In this document: positions 8,480-15,299 of the stretch, piece by piece
Layout: each line of letters begins with the position of its first letter
How positions within the stretch are numbered: the stretch's first letter is position 1
Source: Helicobacter sp.
GTDB lineage: Bacteria > Campylobacterota > Campylobacteria > Campylobacterales > Helicobacteraceae
DNA length: 58,274 nucleotides
Reading direction: 5' to 3'
Assembly: GCF_029067145.1 (NCBI RefSeq)
Contig: NZ_JAIEFA010000034.1
Coordinates: 1 to 58,274 of the forward strand
Position numbers and translations under genes: made by a program
The notes under the pieces: model-generated
The model's database searches: none
What the model was told of the DNA's origin: nothing
Seen by the model: only the letters and a program-made list of their open reading frames with translations

Positions 8480-8613
8480 GTCATTGCGAGAATTGCAGCG
8501 CAATTCGTAACAATCTATAATTCAAATGCAAAGAAACTTTATAATGGAATCTCTAAAGGCAAGATTCTAAATTATGGATTACCAAGAGATTCTAACGAAT
8601 CTCTCGCAATGAT
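8480..8613 (+). repeat. Dispersed imperfect palindromic repeat, copy 1
   Basis: A 134-bp element is bounded by GTCATTGCGAG (8480-8490) and its near-complement CTCGCAATGAT (8603-8613). The core contains the mirrored segments CAATCTATAATT and AATTATGGATTA and a central GGAATCT...AGATTC palindrome. Copy 2 (35842-35964) aligns along its whole length, most clearly over ATGGAATCT-(n)-AAGATTC-(n)-ATTATRGATTACCA. A 63-aa open frame through the element is not a gene. It looks like a MITE-like or REP-type non-coding repeat between znuA and the next gene. Confidence 0.75.
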
Positions 8614-8662
8614 GCAAATGTTAAAAACTAAAATTTTTAACTATTTTTACTAAGGATTTTAA

Positions 8663-9175
8663 ATGGCAAGAATAACTAAAGGTGAAATTAAAAATGCTAA
8701 TAAACAGGTTTTAACAAACATATATGAAACGGAATTTACAATAGAAAATACAGTATTTAGATATGAGGGGGGATATTATTTTACTGATGGAGATAAAGTT
8801 GCGCTATATGCGATTCCACAAGGCAATGGAACACATTATGTCAATGCTTTTTATAATATCACTCGTGATGTGTTTGTGCCTGTAAGAAAGCTTAACTATC
8901 CCATATGGAGTTCTATTGGCTGGTTTTTGGCAATTCAGTTTATCACTATATTCATAGGGGTAATAATTCCTTTAATGGGAGCGTTTAACTCATTTGCTAA
9001 CAACGCTATATTTATAAATCTGTGGGGTTCTTTGATAGCAATTGGCTCATTTGCTAGTATTGCAACACCATTCTTTGTTTTTTATCGCAATTTTAAACAA
9101 AATGAAGAAATAAAATTACTTAATCGGCAACTATACACAGAGGGTGAAGCAATGCGTAAAGAACCAAACAACTAG
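8663..9175 (+). CDS. Unknown membrane protein with a soluble N-terminal domain and two membrane helices
   Basis: The 170-aa protein is not recognised. Residues 1-85 form a soluble, probably beta-rich segment (VFRYEGGYYFTDGDKVALYA, about residues 32-51). Two membrane helices follow at about 92-112 (IGWFLAIQFITIFIGVIIPL) and 120-142 (FINLWGSLIAIGSFASIATP), then a charged tail. AAGGATTTTAAATG gives a good start. It sits alone on the plus strand between the palindromic repeat and the SMR remnant, so it belongs to an accessory island. A hairpin at 9175-9195 follows immediately. Confidence 0.75.
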   Translation: MARITKGEIKNANKQVLTNIYETEFTIENTVFRYEGGYYFTDGDKVALYAIPQGNGTHYVNAFYNITRDVFVPVRKLNYPIWSSIGWFLAIQFITIFIGVIIPLMGAFNSFANNAIFINLWGSLIAIGSFASIATPFFVFYRNFKQNEEIKLLNRQLYTEGEAMRKEPNN

Positions 9176-9195
9176 AGATTCCATAGCGGAATCTC
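9175..9195 (+). other. Hairpin at the stop codon of the unknown membrane protein gene
   Basis: GAGATTCC (9175-9182), loop ATAGC, GGAATCTC (9188-9195) is a perfect 8-bp inverted repeat that begins at the last base of the TAG stop. No T-tract follows, so it may be an mRNA 3'-end stabiliser or a weak terminator. Confidence 0.4.
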
Positions 9196-9241
9196 GCAAT
9201 AACGCAATAGAATCTTAAAGCAAAGATAAAATCTCACAGAT

Positions 9242-9438
9242 TCAACCCCAAGTAGAATACGCCACGCTTAAAAGCATATCCTCAAGCGCAAAAATCAACA
9301 CGCTAAAAGCCGCCCAAACCATCAAAATGCAGCCTATGGTATAACCCTTGTGTGTGAAAGCGTTGGATTTTTTAAAAACAAATTTGCAATCACATCTAAA
9401 ATCGCCGAAATGACGACATACCCTAAAGCTAAGCTCAT
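9242..9438 (-). pseudogene. SMR-family multidrug transporter, second subunit remnant
   Basis: From an ATG at 9438 the frame reads MSLALGYVVISAILDVIANL, the first helix of a small-multidrug-resistance protein with the membrane acidic residue (Asp15, equivalent to EmrE Glu14). At a TTTTTAAAAAA run (about 9374-9384) the frame must shift by one base; one extra A restores it. The second frame then continues with SNAFTHKGYTIGCILMVWAA and ends at YSTWG-stop (9244-9242), where intact SMR proteins continue with a fourth helix. A frameshift plus loss of the C-terminal third make it non-functional. Its ATG overlaps the stop of the upstream SMR fragment (ATGA), the usual layout of paired SMR genes. Confidence 0.65.
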
Positions 9439-9530
9439 TGCATTCCTTTATGGGCAATCTGTGCAGAATCGGATTCTGCTTCTTTTCTTTCGTTTTTCAA
9501 TTCCGCATAATTAATGAGTGCGATTCCCTC
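9435..9530 (-). pseudogene. SMR-family transporter, first subunit: C-terminal fragment only
   Basis: Directly after the trpB TGA, and in the same frame, the minus strand reads EGIALINYAELKNERKEAES and on to MQ-stop at 9437-9435. The opening resembles the end of the last helix and the tail of an SMR subunit. It has no start and no earlier helices; everything before it has been replaced by the end of trpB. It overlaps the start of the second SMR gene by the 4-base ATGA. Identification rests on the short tail and on its position before a recognisable SMR sequence, so it is tentative. Confidence 0.5.
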
Positions 9531-10733
9531 TCACTCCCCATAGCCGAAATTTTCTACAACAAAATCTATATCTTTATCTCCGCGACCGCTTAAATTAACA
9601 AGTATTTTTTGCCCCTTTAAATTCGGAGCGACTTTGAGGGCATAAGCCAATGCGTGGCTAGATTCAATCGCTGGAATAATTCCCTCATTTTTGCTTAGTA
9701 TAAAAAATGCGTCAATGGCTTCTTTGTCGCTAATCGTTGCGACTTTTGTGCGTCCAATACTATGCAAATAGGCGTGTTCTGGTCCCACACTTGGATAATC
9801 CAACCCGCTTGCTACGCTATAAACGGGTGCAGGATTCTCTCCTTTATCCTTTAGCATAATAGAATTAAATCCGTGCATAATCCCCTCACTTCCATAGCTT
9901 AAAGACGCAGCGTGCTGCCCTAGCGCACTTCCTTTGCCCAAAGGTTCAACCCCTACAAGTTCCACTGCATCTTCAATAAATCCGCTAAAGATTCCCATTG
10001 CGTTGCTTCCTCCGCCCACACAAGCACACACAATATCGGGTAATTCTCCCGTCATATCCAAAAATTGCTCGCGGGATTCTACTCCTACGATAGCTTGAAA
10101 ATCTCGCACCATTTTGGGAAAGGGGTGAGGACCTACGACAGAGCCGATTGCATACATTGTGTTCTTAGGATCTTTCAAGTAAGATTCAAAGGCAGAATCC
10201 ACAGCCTCTTTGAGCGTTTTTGCACCAAAAGCAACAGGAACCACCTTTGCTCCTAAGACTTTCATACGCACCACATTGGGGTGTTCCTTTTTAATATCCA
10301 CTTCTCCCATATGGATTTCGCATTCTAGCCCAAAATACGCTGCTGCAGTCGCGATTGCAACGCCGTGTTGCCCTGCTCCTGTTTCTGCAATCAGCTTCTT
10401 TTTGCCCATAAATTTCGCCAAAAGTGCCTCACCCATACAATGATTCAATTTATGCGCACCTGTATGATTCAAATCCTCGCGTTTTAGATAGATTCCAGCT
10501 CCACCATATTTTTTCGTTAAATTATTGGCAAAATAAATCGGCGTTGGACGCCCTTGAAAATGTTTGCGAATCTTTCTTAACTCCGCGATAAAATCACTAT
10601 TTTGTGCCATCAAATCGTAAGCTGTATTAATCTCATTCATCGCCTGCTTAATGGAATCGGGCACAAAACTTCCTCCAAACCTTCCAAAGAACCCAAACTC
10701 ATCTGGAAATTTCTTAAAATATGGTTTATCCAT
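9531..10733 (-). CDS. trpB: Tryptophan synthase beta chain, unlinked to other trp genes
   Basis: TrpB is a PLP enzyme that joins indole and serine to make tryptophan. From the ATG at 10733 (AAAGGAT 6 nt upstream; the TTG at 10751 would lie before that site) the product is 400 aa. The PLP lysine is in HTGAHKLNH, the catalytic Glu in AETGAGQHG, and the PLP phosphate loop is CVGGGSNAMG; all are intact. Several positions (HTGAHKLN, SVVGPHPFPKM) differ from the H. pylori operon enzyme as I recall it. No trpA or other trp gene is in the window. A Trp-codon leader precedes it and an SMR remnant follows its stop. It may use scavenged indole (inference). Confidence 0.92.
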   Translation of the reverse strand: MDKPYFKKFPDEFGFFGRFGGSFVPDSIKQAMNEINTAYDLMAQNSDFIAELRKIRKHFQGRPTPIYFANNLTKKYGGAGIYLKREDLNHTGAHKLNHCMGEALLAKFMGKKKLIAETGAGQHGVAIATAAAYFGLECEIHMGEVDIKKEHPNVVRMKVLGAKVVPVAFGAKTLKEAVDSAFESYLKDPKNTMYAIGSVVGPHPFPKMVRDFQAIVGVESREQFLDMTGELPDIVCACVGGGSNAMGIFSGFIEDAVELVGVEPLGKGSALGQHAASLSYGSEGIMHGFNSIMLKDKGENPAPVYSVASGLDYPSVGPEHAYLHSIGRTKVATISDKEAIDAFFILSKNEGIIPAIESSHALAYALKVAPNLKGQKILVNLSGRGDKDIDFVVENFGYGE

Positions 10734-10780
10734 TTGAATATCCTTTTGCAAAAATGTATAAATAAAAGCGTAATTTAAGA

Positions 10781-10808
10781 AAGAAAACTAGGGGCGATTG
10801 CCCCACCA
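10781..10808 (-). promoter_or_regulatory. Putative trp attenuator: terminator hairpin overlapping Trp codons
   Basis: On the minus strand the two TGG codons (10808-10803) run into GGGGC-AATC-GCCCC (10804-10791), a perfect 5-bp GC stem with a 4-nt loop, followed by TAGTTTTCTTTCTT. The first G of the stem lies within the second Trp codon. Stalling on scarce charged tRNA-Trp would block stem formation and let transcription reach trpB; free translation to the TAG just after the stem would release it. No separate antiterminator arm is obvious, so the ribosome may act directly. The short stem makes termination strength uncertain. Confidence 0.6.
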
Positions 10809-10862
10809 AGTAGCATAAACAAAAGAAGAGAATAATATTAAGCTTCTGTTTAACTTATCCAT
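10788..10862 (-). CDS. trpL: trp leader peptide with tandem Trp codons
   Basis: A 24-codon frame starts at ATG 10862 behind GAGGAGAGCAAT, a strong ribosome binding site, and ends at TAG 10790-10788. Codons 18-24 encode Thr-Trp-Trp-Gly-Asn-Arg-Pro; the two TGG codons are at 10808-10803. It opens 129 nt before the trpB start. The last four sense codons form the terminator-like hairpin 10791-10804, so a ribosome stalled at the Trp codons would cover the hairpin. This is the layout of a Trp-sensing attenuation leader. The peptide itself probably has no other role. Confidence 0.72.
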   Translation of the reverse strand: MDKLNRSLILFSSFVYATWWGNRP

Positions 10863-10886
10863 ATTGCTCTCCTCTTTTTTGGGTTT

Positions 10887-10892
10887 ATTCTA
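10887..10892 (-). promoter_or_regulatory. -10 box of the trpL-trpB transcript
   Basis: TTGTTAGAATAAA on the minus strand contains TAGAAT (one mismatch to TATAAT), 25 bp before the leader ATG. This would give a leader RNA with a very short 5' UTR, as expected of attenuated trp leaders. No good -35 is seen. Confidence 0.45.
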
Positions 10893-10914
10893 ACAAAGAA
10901 ACTTTAAATCAAAC

Positions 10915-11748
10915 TTAACGCCGAATCGTAAGCTTCATCATCCACGCACTACACCAACCAAACAATACTAAGGCATAAAACGCCTTACGCACCTCAAAAT
11001 AAGATTCGCCATCTACAAAACTATAAGAAGAAATCATAATCACTATGCATATAATAAGGAGCAAAAATAAATTAAAAATTTCATAAGAATCAATATTTCT
11101 GTTGCCTTTAATGCACAAATATAATACCAATCCAAGTCCCAAAGATAACAACGCTAAATCAAAGTAACCTAAAATTCCACTTTTGAAAAAAGGTGAAATA
11201 GAGAATCCAGACAAAACACCTAGCATTACATTAAAACTTGGTTGTATGAGCTGCAAGAGTTTGCCAAAATTTGTGCTTTTATTAAAAGAAAAATTAAAAA
11301 TATAAAAAACTGCGGGACAAATCACAAAAAATATATAGCAGATATAATCTACAAATATCTGATAAATCGTTTTAGAAAAAACATTTTCTTGAGTTAATCT
11401 TAAAGAATCCTCAAAAGAAAAAGGCTCAAAATAGGTTCTATGCATTACAAAAAGTTCATAATAAAGCAAAAATGCAAACACACACAATGCAAAACCAATC
11501 ATCAAACTATATAACTTTGGTAAATGGCTAGAATAAATGCGTATAATATTAAAAAAGCTTACCATTACACCACAAGCAAGCAAAATTGCACTAATACCAA
11601 AATATACGCCAAAAGGCTGTGTTGTAAGCCGAAACATATGTTTAAAATCTGGTGCAAAACTTGTTAAAACTAACATCAAAATCGTAAAAAGTGCTAGAAT
11701 AAAATATAAAGAAGAGAATATTAAATGAGGAATCGTAATTTTTCGCAT
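10915..11748 (-). CDS. Polytopic membrane protein, unknown function (end of amiA operon)
   Basis: The 277-aa protein consists largely of hydrophobic segments, about seven membrane helices, including HLIFSSLYFILALFTILMLV at the N-terminus and FNLFLLLIICIVIMISSYSF near the C-terminus. No catalytic motif is recognised. It lies 9 bp downstream of amiA, and I recall a membrane protein gene next to amiA in H. pylori as well, so it may act with cell-wall turnover. It is the last gene of the pyrH-rpoZ-spoT-tyrS-amiA run; the trpL promoter follows downstream. Confidence 0.75.
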   Translation of the reverse strand: MRKITIPHLIFSSLYFILALFTILMLVLTSFAPDFKHMFRLTTQPFGVYFGISAILLACGVMVSFFNIIRIYSSHLPKLYSLMIGFALCVFAFLLYYELFVMHRTYFEPFSFEDSLRLTQENVFSKTIYQIFVDYICYIFFVICPAVFYIFNFSFNKSTNFGKLLQLIQPSFNVMLGVLSGFSISPFFKSGILGYFDLALLSLGLGLVLYLCIKGNRNIDSYEIFNLFLLLIICIVIMISSYSFVDGESYFEVRKAFYALVLFGWCSAWMMKLTIRR

Positions 11749-11757
11749 TATTAACCT

Positions 11758-12966
11758 TTAGGGATTTTTTTGAAAATAGCCATCTACGCCATCAGCAATA
11801 CCTTTGGCAATAGTCTTTTGAAAAGCTACTTGATTTAGTCTTTTACCTTCTTTGGGGTGTGTAATATAACCTACTTCAAGCAAAACAGAAGGCATAATTG
11901 CTCCGACAAGCACCCAAAATGGACCTTCACGCACACCACCATCTATAATTGAATACTTAGGACGCAAAGACTGCAACATACCATACTGAATATCAATGGC
12001 TAGACGATTGGAAGCCACAATGCGTTGCGTATTTAATGTGTTTAAAAAAGACTGCTTAGAAAAATAATTCATTCCCTCTGTATCATCTTTGTTTTCCAAT
12101 GCAGCGACTTTTTTAGCGCGCTCACTCCTAGCAGTGGATAAAAAATAACTTTCTACGCCCTCAAATTTTGCCTTATTCTCTGGAATTGCATTGGCGTGGA
12201 TTGAGATAAATAAATCGGCATTTTTATTATTGGCAAAATTTGTGCGCTGCCGCAACCCAATAAACACATCTTTATCGCGTGTCATATAAGTTTTATAACC
12301 GCGTTTTTTCAACTCATCACGCAAATATTTACCGATATTTAATACGATTTTTTTCTCACATACTCTATCTATGCCCATTGCTCCGCAATCCTTACCTCCG
12401 TGTCCAGGGTCAATCACAATGGTTTTGTTTATTTTATTGGAATAATTTTTTGTTGTATTAGTTGTCTTGGGTGCATTTTTCTCTTCTTTTTTGGGGCTTG
12501 GTTTTTGCGATTGCACTTTTGTTGCATTTGGTTTTTTTTGCGATTCTACGGATTGATTGGGGGTTTGGGGCTCAAAAAGTGAGGCAATGGAAAAATTACT
12601 TTGTGCCAATTTGGCATTAGGAATCGTAAAAGTCGCTTGTTTTTTATTGATTTTCAATTCAATCTTTAATTGTTCCGAACTCGTAATAACTAAACGCACT
12701 TTTTTTTGAGAATTCTGAGCCACTTTAACCTGCACATCGCCTTGAAACTCAAAAACTCTTGCACTCCCTTGTAATTGGGATTCTATATCATAAACATAGC
12801 GCAATTTTTCTTGGCTTTGCAAGAGAAAATTTTTAAAATCTGTTGGTTTAACTATTTGATTAAAATTTAAAATAATACCATTTTGCAGTTGTTGCACCGA
12901 AAGAATTTTAACTTCTGCTAACAATCCACTGCAAAATAAACAAAATAAGAGGAATAATCTAATCAT
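11758..12966 (-). CDS. amiA: N-acetylmuramoyl-L-alanine amidase
   Basis: AmiA cleaves the bond between muramic acid and the stem peptide, for cell separation and peptidoglycan remodelling in the periplasm. The 402-aa protein has a signal peptide (cleavage near LLAEVK, about residue 17), an N-terminal beta-rich AMIN-like domain (about 18-125), a Gln/Lys/Pro/Asn-rich linker (about 133-180) and an Amidase_3 domain from 181. Zinc ligands visible are His189 in IDPGHGGKDCGA, Glu204 and His257 in SIHANA; the catalytic Glu lies in LLEVGYI. Its ATG overlaps the upstream gene's stop (ATGA). Confidence 0.94.
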   Translation of the reverse strand: MIRLFLLFCLFCSGLLAEVKILSVQQLQNGIILNFNQIVKPTDFKNFLLQSQEKLRYVYDIESQLQGSARVFEFQGDVQVKVAQNSQKKVRLVITSSEQLKIELKINKKQATFTIPNAKLAQSNFSIASLFEPQTPNQSVESQKKPNATKVQSQKPSPKKEEKNAPKTTNTTKNYSNKINKTIVIDPGHGGKDCGAMGIDRVCEKKIVLNIGKYLRDELKKRGYKTYMTRDKDVFIGLRQRTNFANNKNADLFISIHANAIPENKAKFEGVESYFLSTARSERAKKVAALENKDDTEGMNYFSKQSFLNTLNTQRIVASNRLAIDIQYGMLQSLRPKYSIIDGGVREGPFWVLVGAIMPSVLLEVGYITHPKEGKRLNQVAFQKTIAKGIADGVDGYFQKNP

Positions 12967-14051
12967 CGGCTTAATTCATCTAAAATTTCTTGCACACTTT
13001 GGATTTTTTCAATCCGATAACCATTTGCACCTGTGAAATACAAGCCATTAATGGGGTCTCCTAGATAGCCATCTCCTAAACCATCTGCAATACAATATCC
13101 CACCTTTTTTGCTTCTTCTCCCCTATGGCAAGGGCTTACACAATTACTCACACAAGCAATTTTAGGAAGACGCCCCTCACGCAACCCTTTAACAATACCT
13201 GTAATCACAGCGCGTGCAGGATAACCTACAGGAGATTTTATCAGCTCAATATCCTCTTTTTTAACTCTTAACATAAGTTCATTATAGTATGTAGCATCGC
13301 ACTCCTTAGCTCCTAAGAATCGCGTTCCCATTTGCACTCCACTTGCTCCCAAATCTAGCATTTTATCAATATCTTTTCTATCCCAGATTCCGCCTGCAGC
13401 AATGATTGGAATATCTCCCCATTTCTTACTCTCTTCAATGACTTCAGGCAAAACAGCTTCTAGTTGATGTTCAGGCTTGAAACAATCCTCATAACTCACT
13501 CCTTGATGTCCTCCGCTCAATGGTCCCTCCACAATCACCGCATCAGGAATGCGTTTATAGCGTCCCTCCCACCGCTTACACAAAATCTTTAAAGCCTTGG
13601 CAGAAGAAACAATAGGAATCAAAGCAACATTAGGAAAGTTACTTGTAAATTCTGGCATATTTGTAGGCAATCCCGCTCCGGTAATAATCATATTTGCCCC
13701 TGCTTCGCAAGCATCACGCACCACTCTACCATATTCATTGATTGCGTAAAGAATATTTGCGCCCAAAGGATTTTCGCCACAAATTTTTCGTGCATTCTTA
13801 AATATCTCCATAAGAGATTCTTTGGAATAAAAATTCAGAGTATCAAAGGGTCTATGCTTAATCGTTTTTTGCACAAATGCACTTCTTTTGTAATAGCCTG
13901 TTCCCACACAAGAAATAATGCCAAGCGCACCACATTTAGATACATTACCCGCGAGATTATCCCAACTGATTCCAACTCCCATTCCCCCTTGAATAATAGG
14001 TAAAGGAATGGTGTATTTTCCAATTTTAAGTGCTTTGAGTGTGTGTGGCAT
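12963..14051 (-). CDS. Nitronate monooxygenase / FabK-like flavoprotein
   Basis: This 362-aa TIM-barrel FMN protein of the NMO/2-nitropropane dioxygenase family would oxidise nitronates; some relatives are FabK-type enoyl-ACP reductases. Visible are PIIQGGMGVGIS near the N-terminus, the FMN phosphate sites IIAAGGIWD and GASGVQMGTRF, and a cysteine-containing insert (IACVSNCVSPCHRGEEAK) typical of the Helicobacter members. The native substrate is unknown. It lies between tyrS (19 bp) and amiA (4-bp overlap), an order I recall from H. pylori. Confidence 0.88.
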   Translation of the reverse strand: MPHTLKALKIGKYTIPLPIIQGGMGVGISWDNLAGNVSKCGALGIISCVGTGYYKRSAFVQKTIKHRPFDTLNFYSKESLMEIFKNARKICGENPLGANILYAINEYGRVVRDACEAGANMIITGAGLPTNMPEFTSNFPNVALIPIVSSAKALKILCKRWEGRYKRIPDAVIVEGPLSGGHQGVSYEDCFKPEHQLEAVLPEVIEESKKWGDIPIIAAGGIWDRKDIDKMLDLGASGVQMGTRFLGAKECDATYYNELMLRVKKEDIELIKSPVGYPARAVITGIVKGLREGRLPKIACVSNCVSPCHRGEEAKKVGYCIADGLGDGYLGDPINGLYFTGANGYRIEKIQSVQEILDELSR

Positions 14052-14070
14052 ATCTTTCCTTTTTTGAAGT

Positions 14071-15285
14071 TTATTGAATCATAATTTTAGCAAATTTACG
14101 CTTGCCAACTTGCAAAATATATTCACCTTGATTTAAATTTAACTTAGAATCCTCAACTTTCTGACTATTTAGCTTCACCCCGCCCTGTTTAATGAGGCGC
14201 AACGCTTCAGAATTAGATGTGCAAAGATTGCATTCACTCAAGAGCTGCGCAATCCAAATGCCACAAGGTTTTTTAAACTCTGGCATCTCACTTGGCAATT
14301 CCTCTTTGACAAAAACTTTTGCAAATTCCTCTTTCGCACTCAAGGCGCAATCTCTATCATAATAGCGCGTGATAATCTCTACTGCCAAGTCCTCTTTGAC
14401 TGCTTTTGGGTGCAAACTACCCTTTGCTACTCCCTCTTTTAGCGATTCTATTTCTTGAAGTGTTTTTGCGCTTAGCAGTTCATAATATCTCCACATTAAA
14501 GAATCTGAAATACTTAAAAGCCTTCCAAACATTTCCTTTGGCTCCTGCGTGATTCCGACATAATTCCCTAGACTCTTGCTCATCTTATGCACGCCATCTA
14601 ATCCCTCAAGCAATGGCACCATTACAACAGATTGTCCCTTGTTTAATCCATAAGCGCGTTGCAAATGTCTGCCCATAAGCAAATTAAACTTCTGGTCTGT
14701 GCCACCAAACTCAATATCACAATTCAGTGCCACAGAATCATAACCCTGCAAAAGCGGATAAAAAAATTCTACAATACTAATGGGATTCTGTGCTTTGAAT
14801 CGTTTTTCAAAATCATCTCTCTCCAACATTCTAGCCACTGAAAATTTTGCAGCAAGCTCAATCATACCGCGAGTGCCGAGTTTATCAAGCCATACAGAAT
14901 TAAAGACAATTTCCATTTTGTCCGAATCCAAAACTTTTGTTACTTGTTCCTGATAGGTTTTTGCATTTGCCAACACTTGCTCTTTGCTTAACGGCTTCCT
15001 TGTCTCGCTCTTGCCGCTTGGGTCGCCAATCATTCCTGTAAAATCACCAATCAAAAAATAAACTTTTGCACCATATTTTTGAAAAGTAGCAAGCTTTTGC
15101 AAAAGAACGGTATGTCCCAAATGCAAATCGGGTGCAGTCGGGTCAAAACCCGCTTTAATTGTAAAAGTTTTGCCTTCTTTAAAGTATGCACTTACCAACT
15201 CTTCAATAGTTTCTAGTCCGATAATCTCTTGTGTGCCGCGTTTAATCTCTTCTAAAGCGGTGCTAATTTGAGATTCTACATTCAT
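14071..15285 (-). CDS. tyrS: Tyrosyl-tRNA synthetase
   Basis: TyrS charges tRNA-Tyr with tyrosine. The 404-aa protein is a class I synthetase of the long bacterial TyrZ-like type: the HIGH motif is HLGHT (residues 55-59), KMSKS is intact (about 234-238), and an S4 RNA-binding domain closes the protein (LRLIKQGGVKLNSQKVEDSK). It lies 14 bp downstream of spoT within the pyrH operon, so translation capacity and the stringent-response enzyme share a transcript. Confidence 0.96.
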   Translation of the reverse strand: MNVESQISTALEEIKRGTQEIIGLETIEELVSAYFKEGKTFTIKAGFDPTAPDLHLGHTVLLQKLATFQKYGAKVYFLIGDFTGMIGDPSGKSETRKPLSKEQVLANAKTYQEQVTKVLDSDKMEIVFNSVWLDKLGTRGMIELAAKFSVARMLERDDFEKRFKAQNPISIVEFFYPLLQGYDSVALNCDIEFGGTDQKFNLLMGRHLQRAYGLNKGQSVVMVPLLEGLDGVHKMSKSLGNYVGITQEPKEMFGRLLSISDSLMWRYYELLSAKTLQEIESLKEGVAKGSLHPKAVKEDLAVEIITRYYDRDCALSAKEEFAKVFVKEELPSEMPEFKKPCGIWIAQLLSECNLCTSNSEALRLIKQGGVKLNSQKVEDSKLNLNQGEYILQVGKRKFAKIMIQ

Positions 15286-15299
15286 ACATACTCCTTAAA

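Noticed and set aside
8462..8653. A 63-codon plus-strand frame after the znuA-like gene
   Set aside because: It lies in the palindromic repeat, has no ribosome binding site and no protein-like composition.
9242..9457. A complete 71-aa gene instead of a pseudogene
   Set aside because: Its first half is out of register; only the frame after the A-run matches SMR, and the other frame supplies the correct N-terminus.
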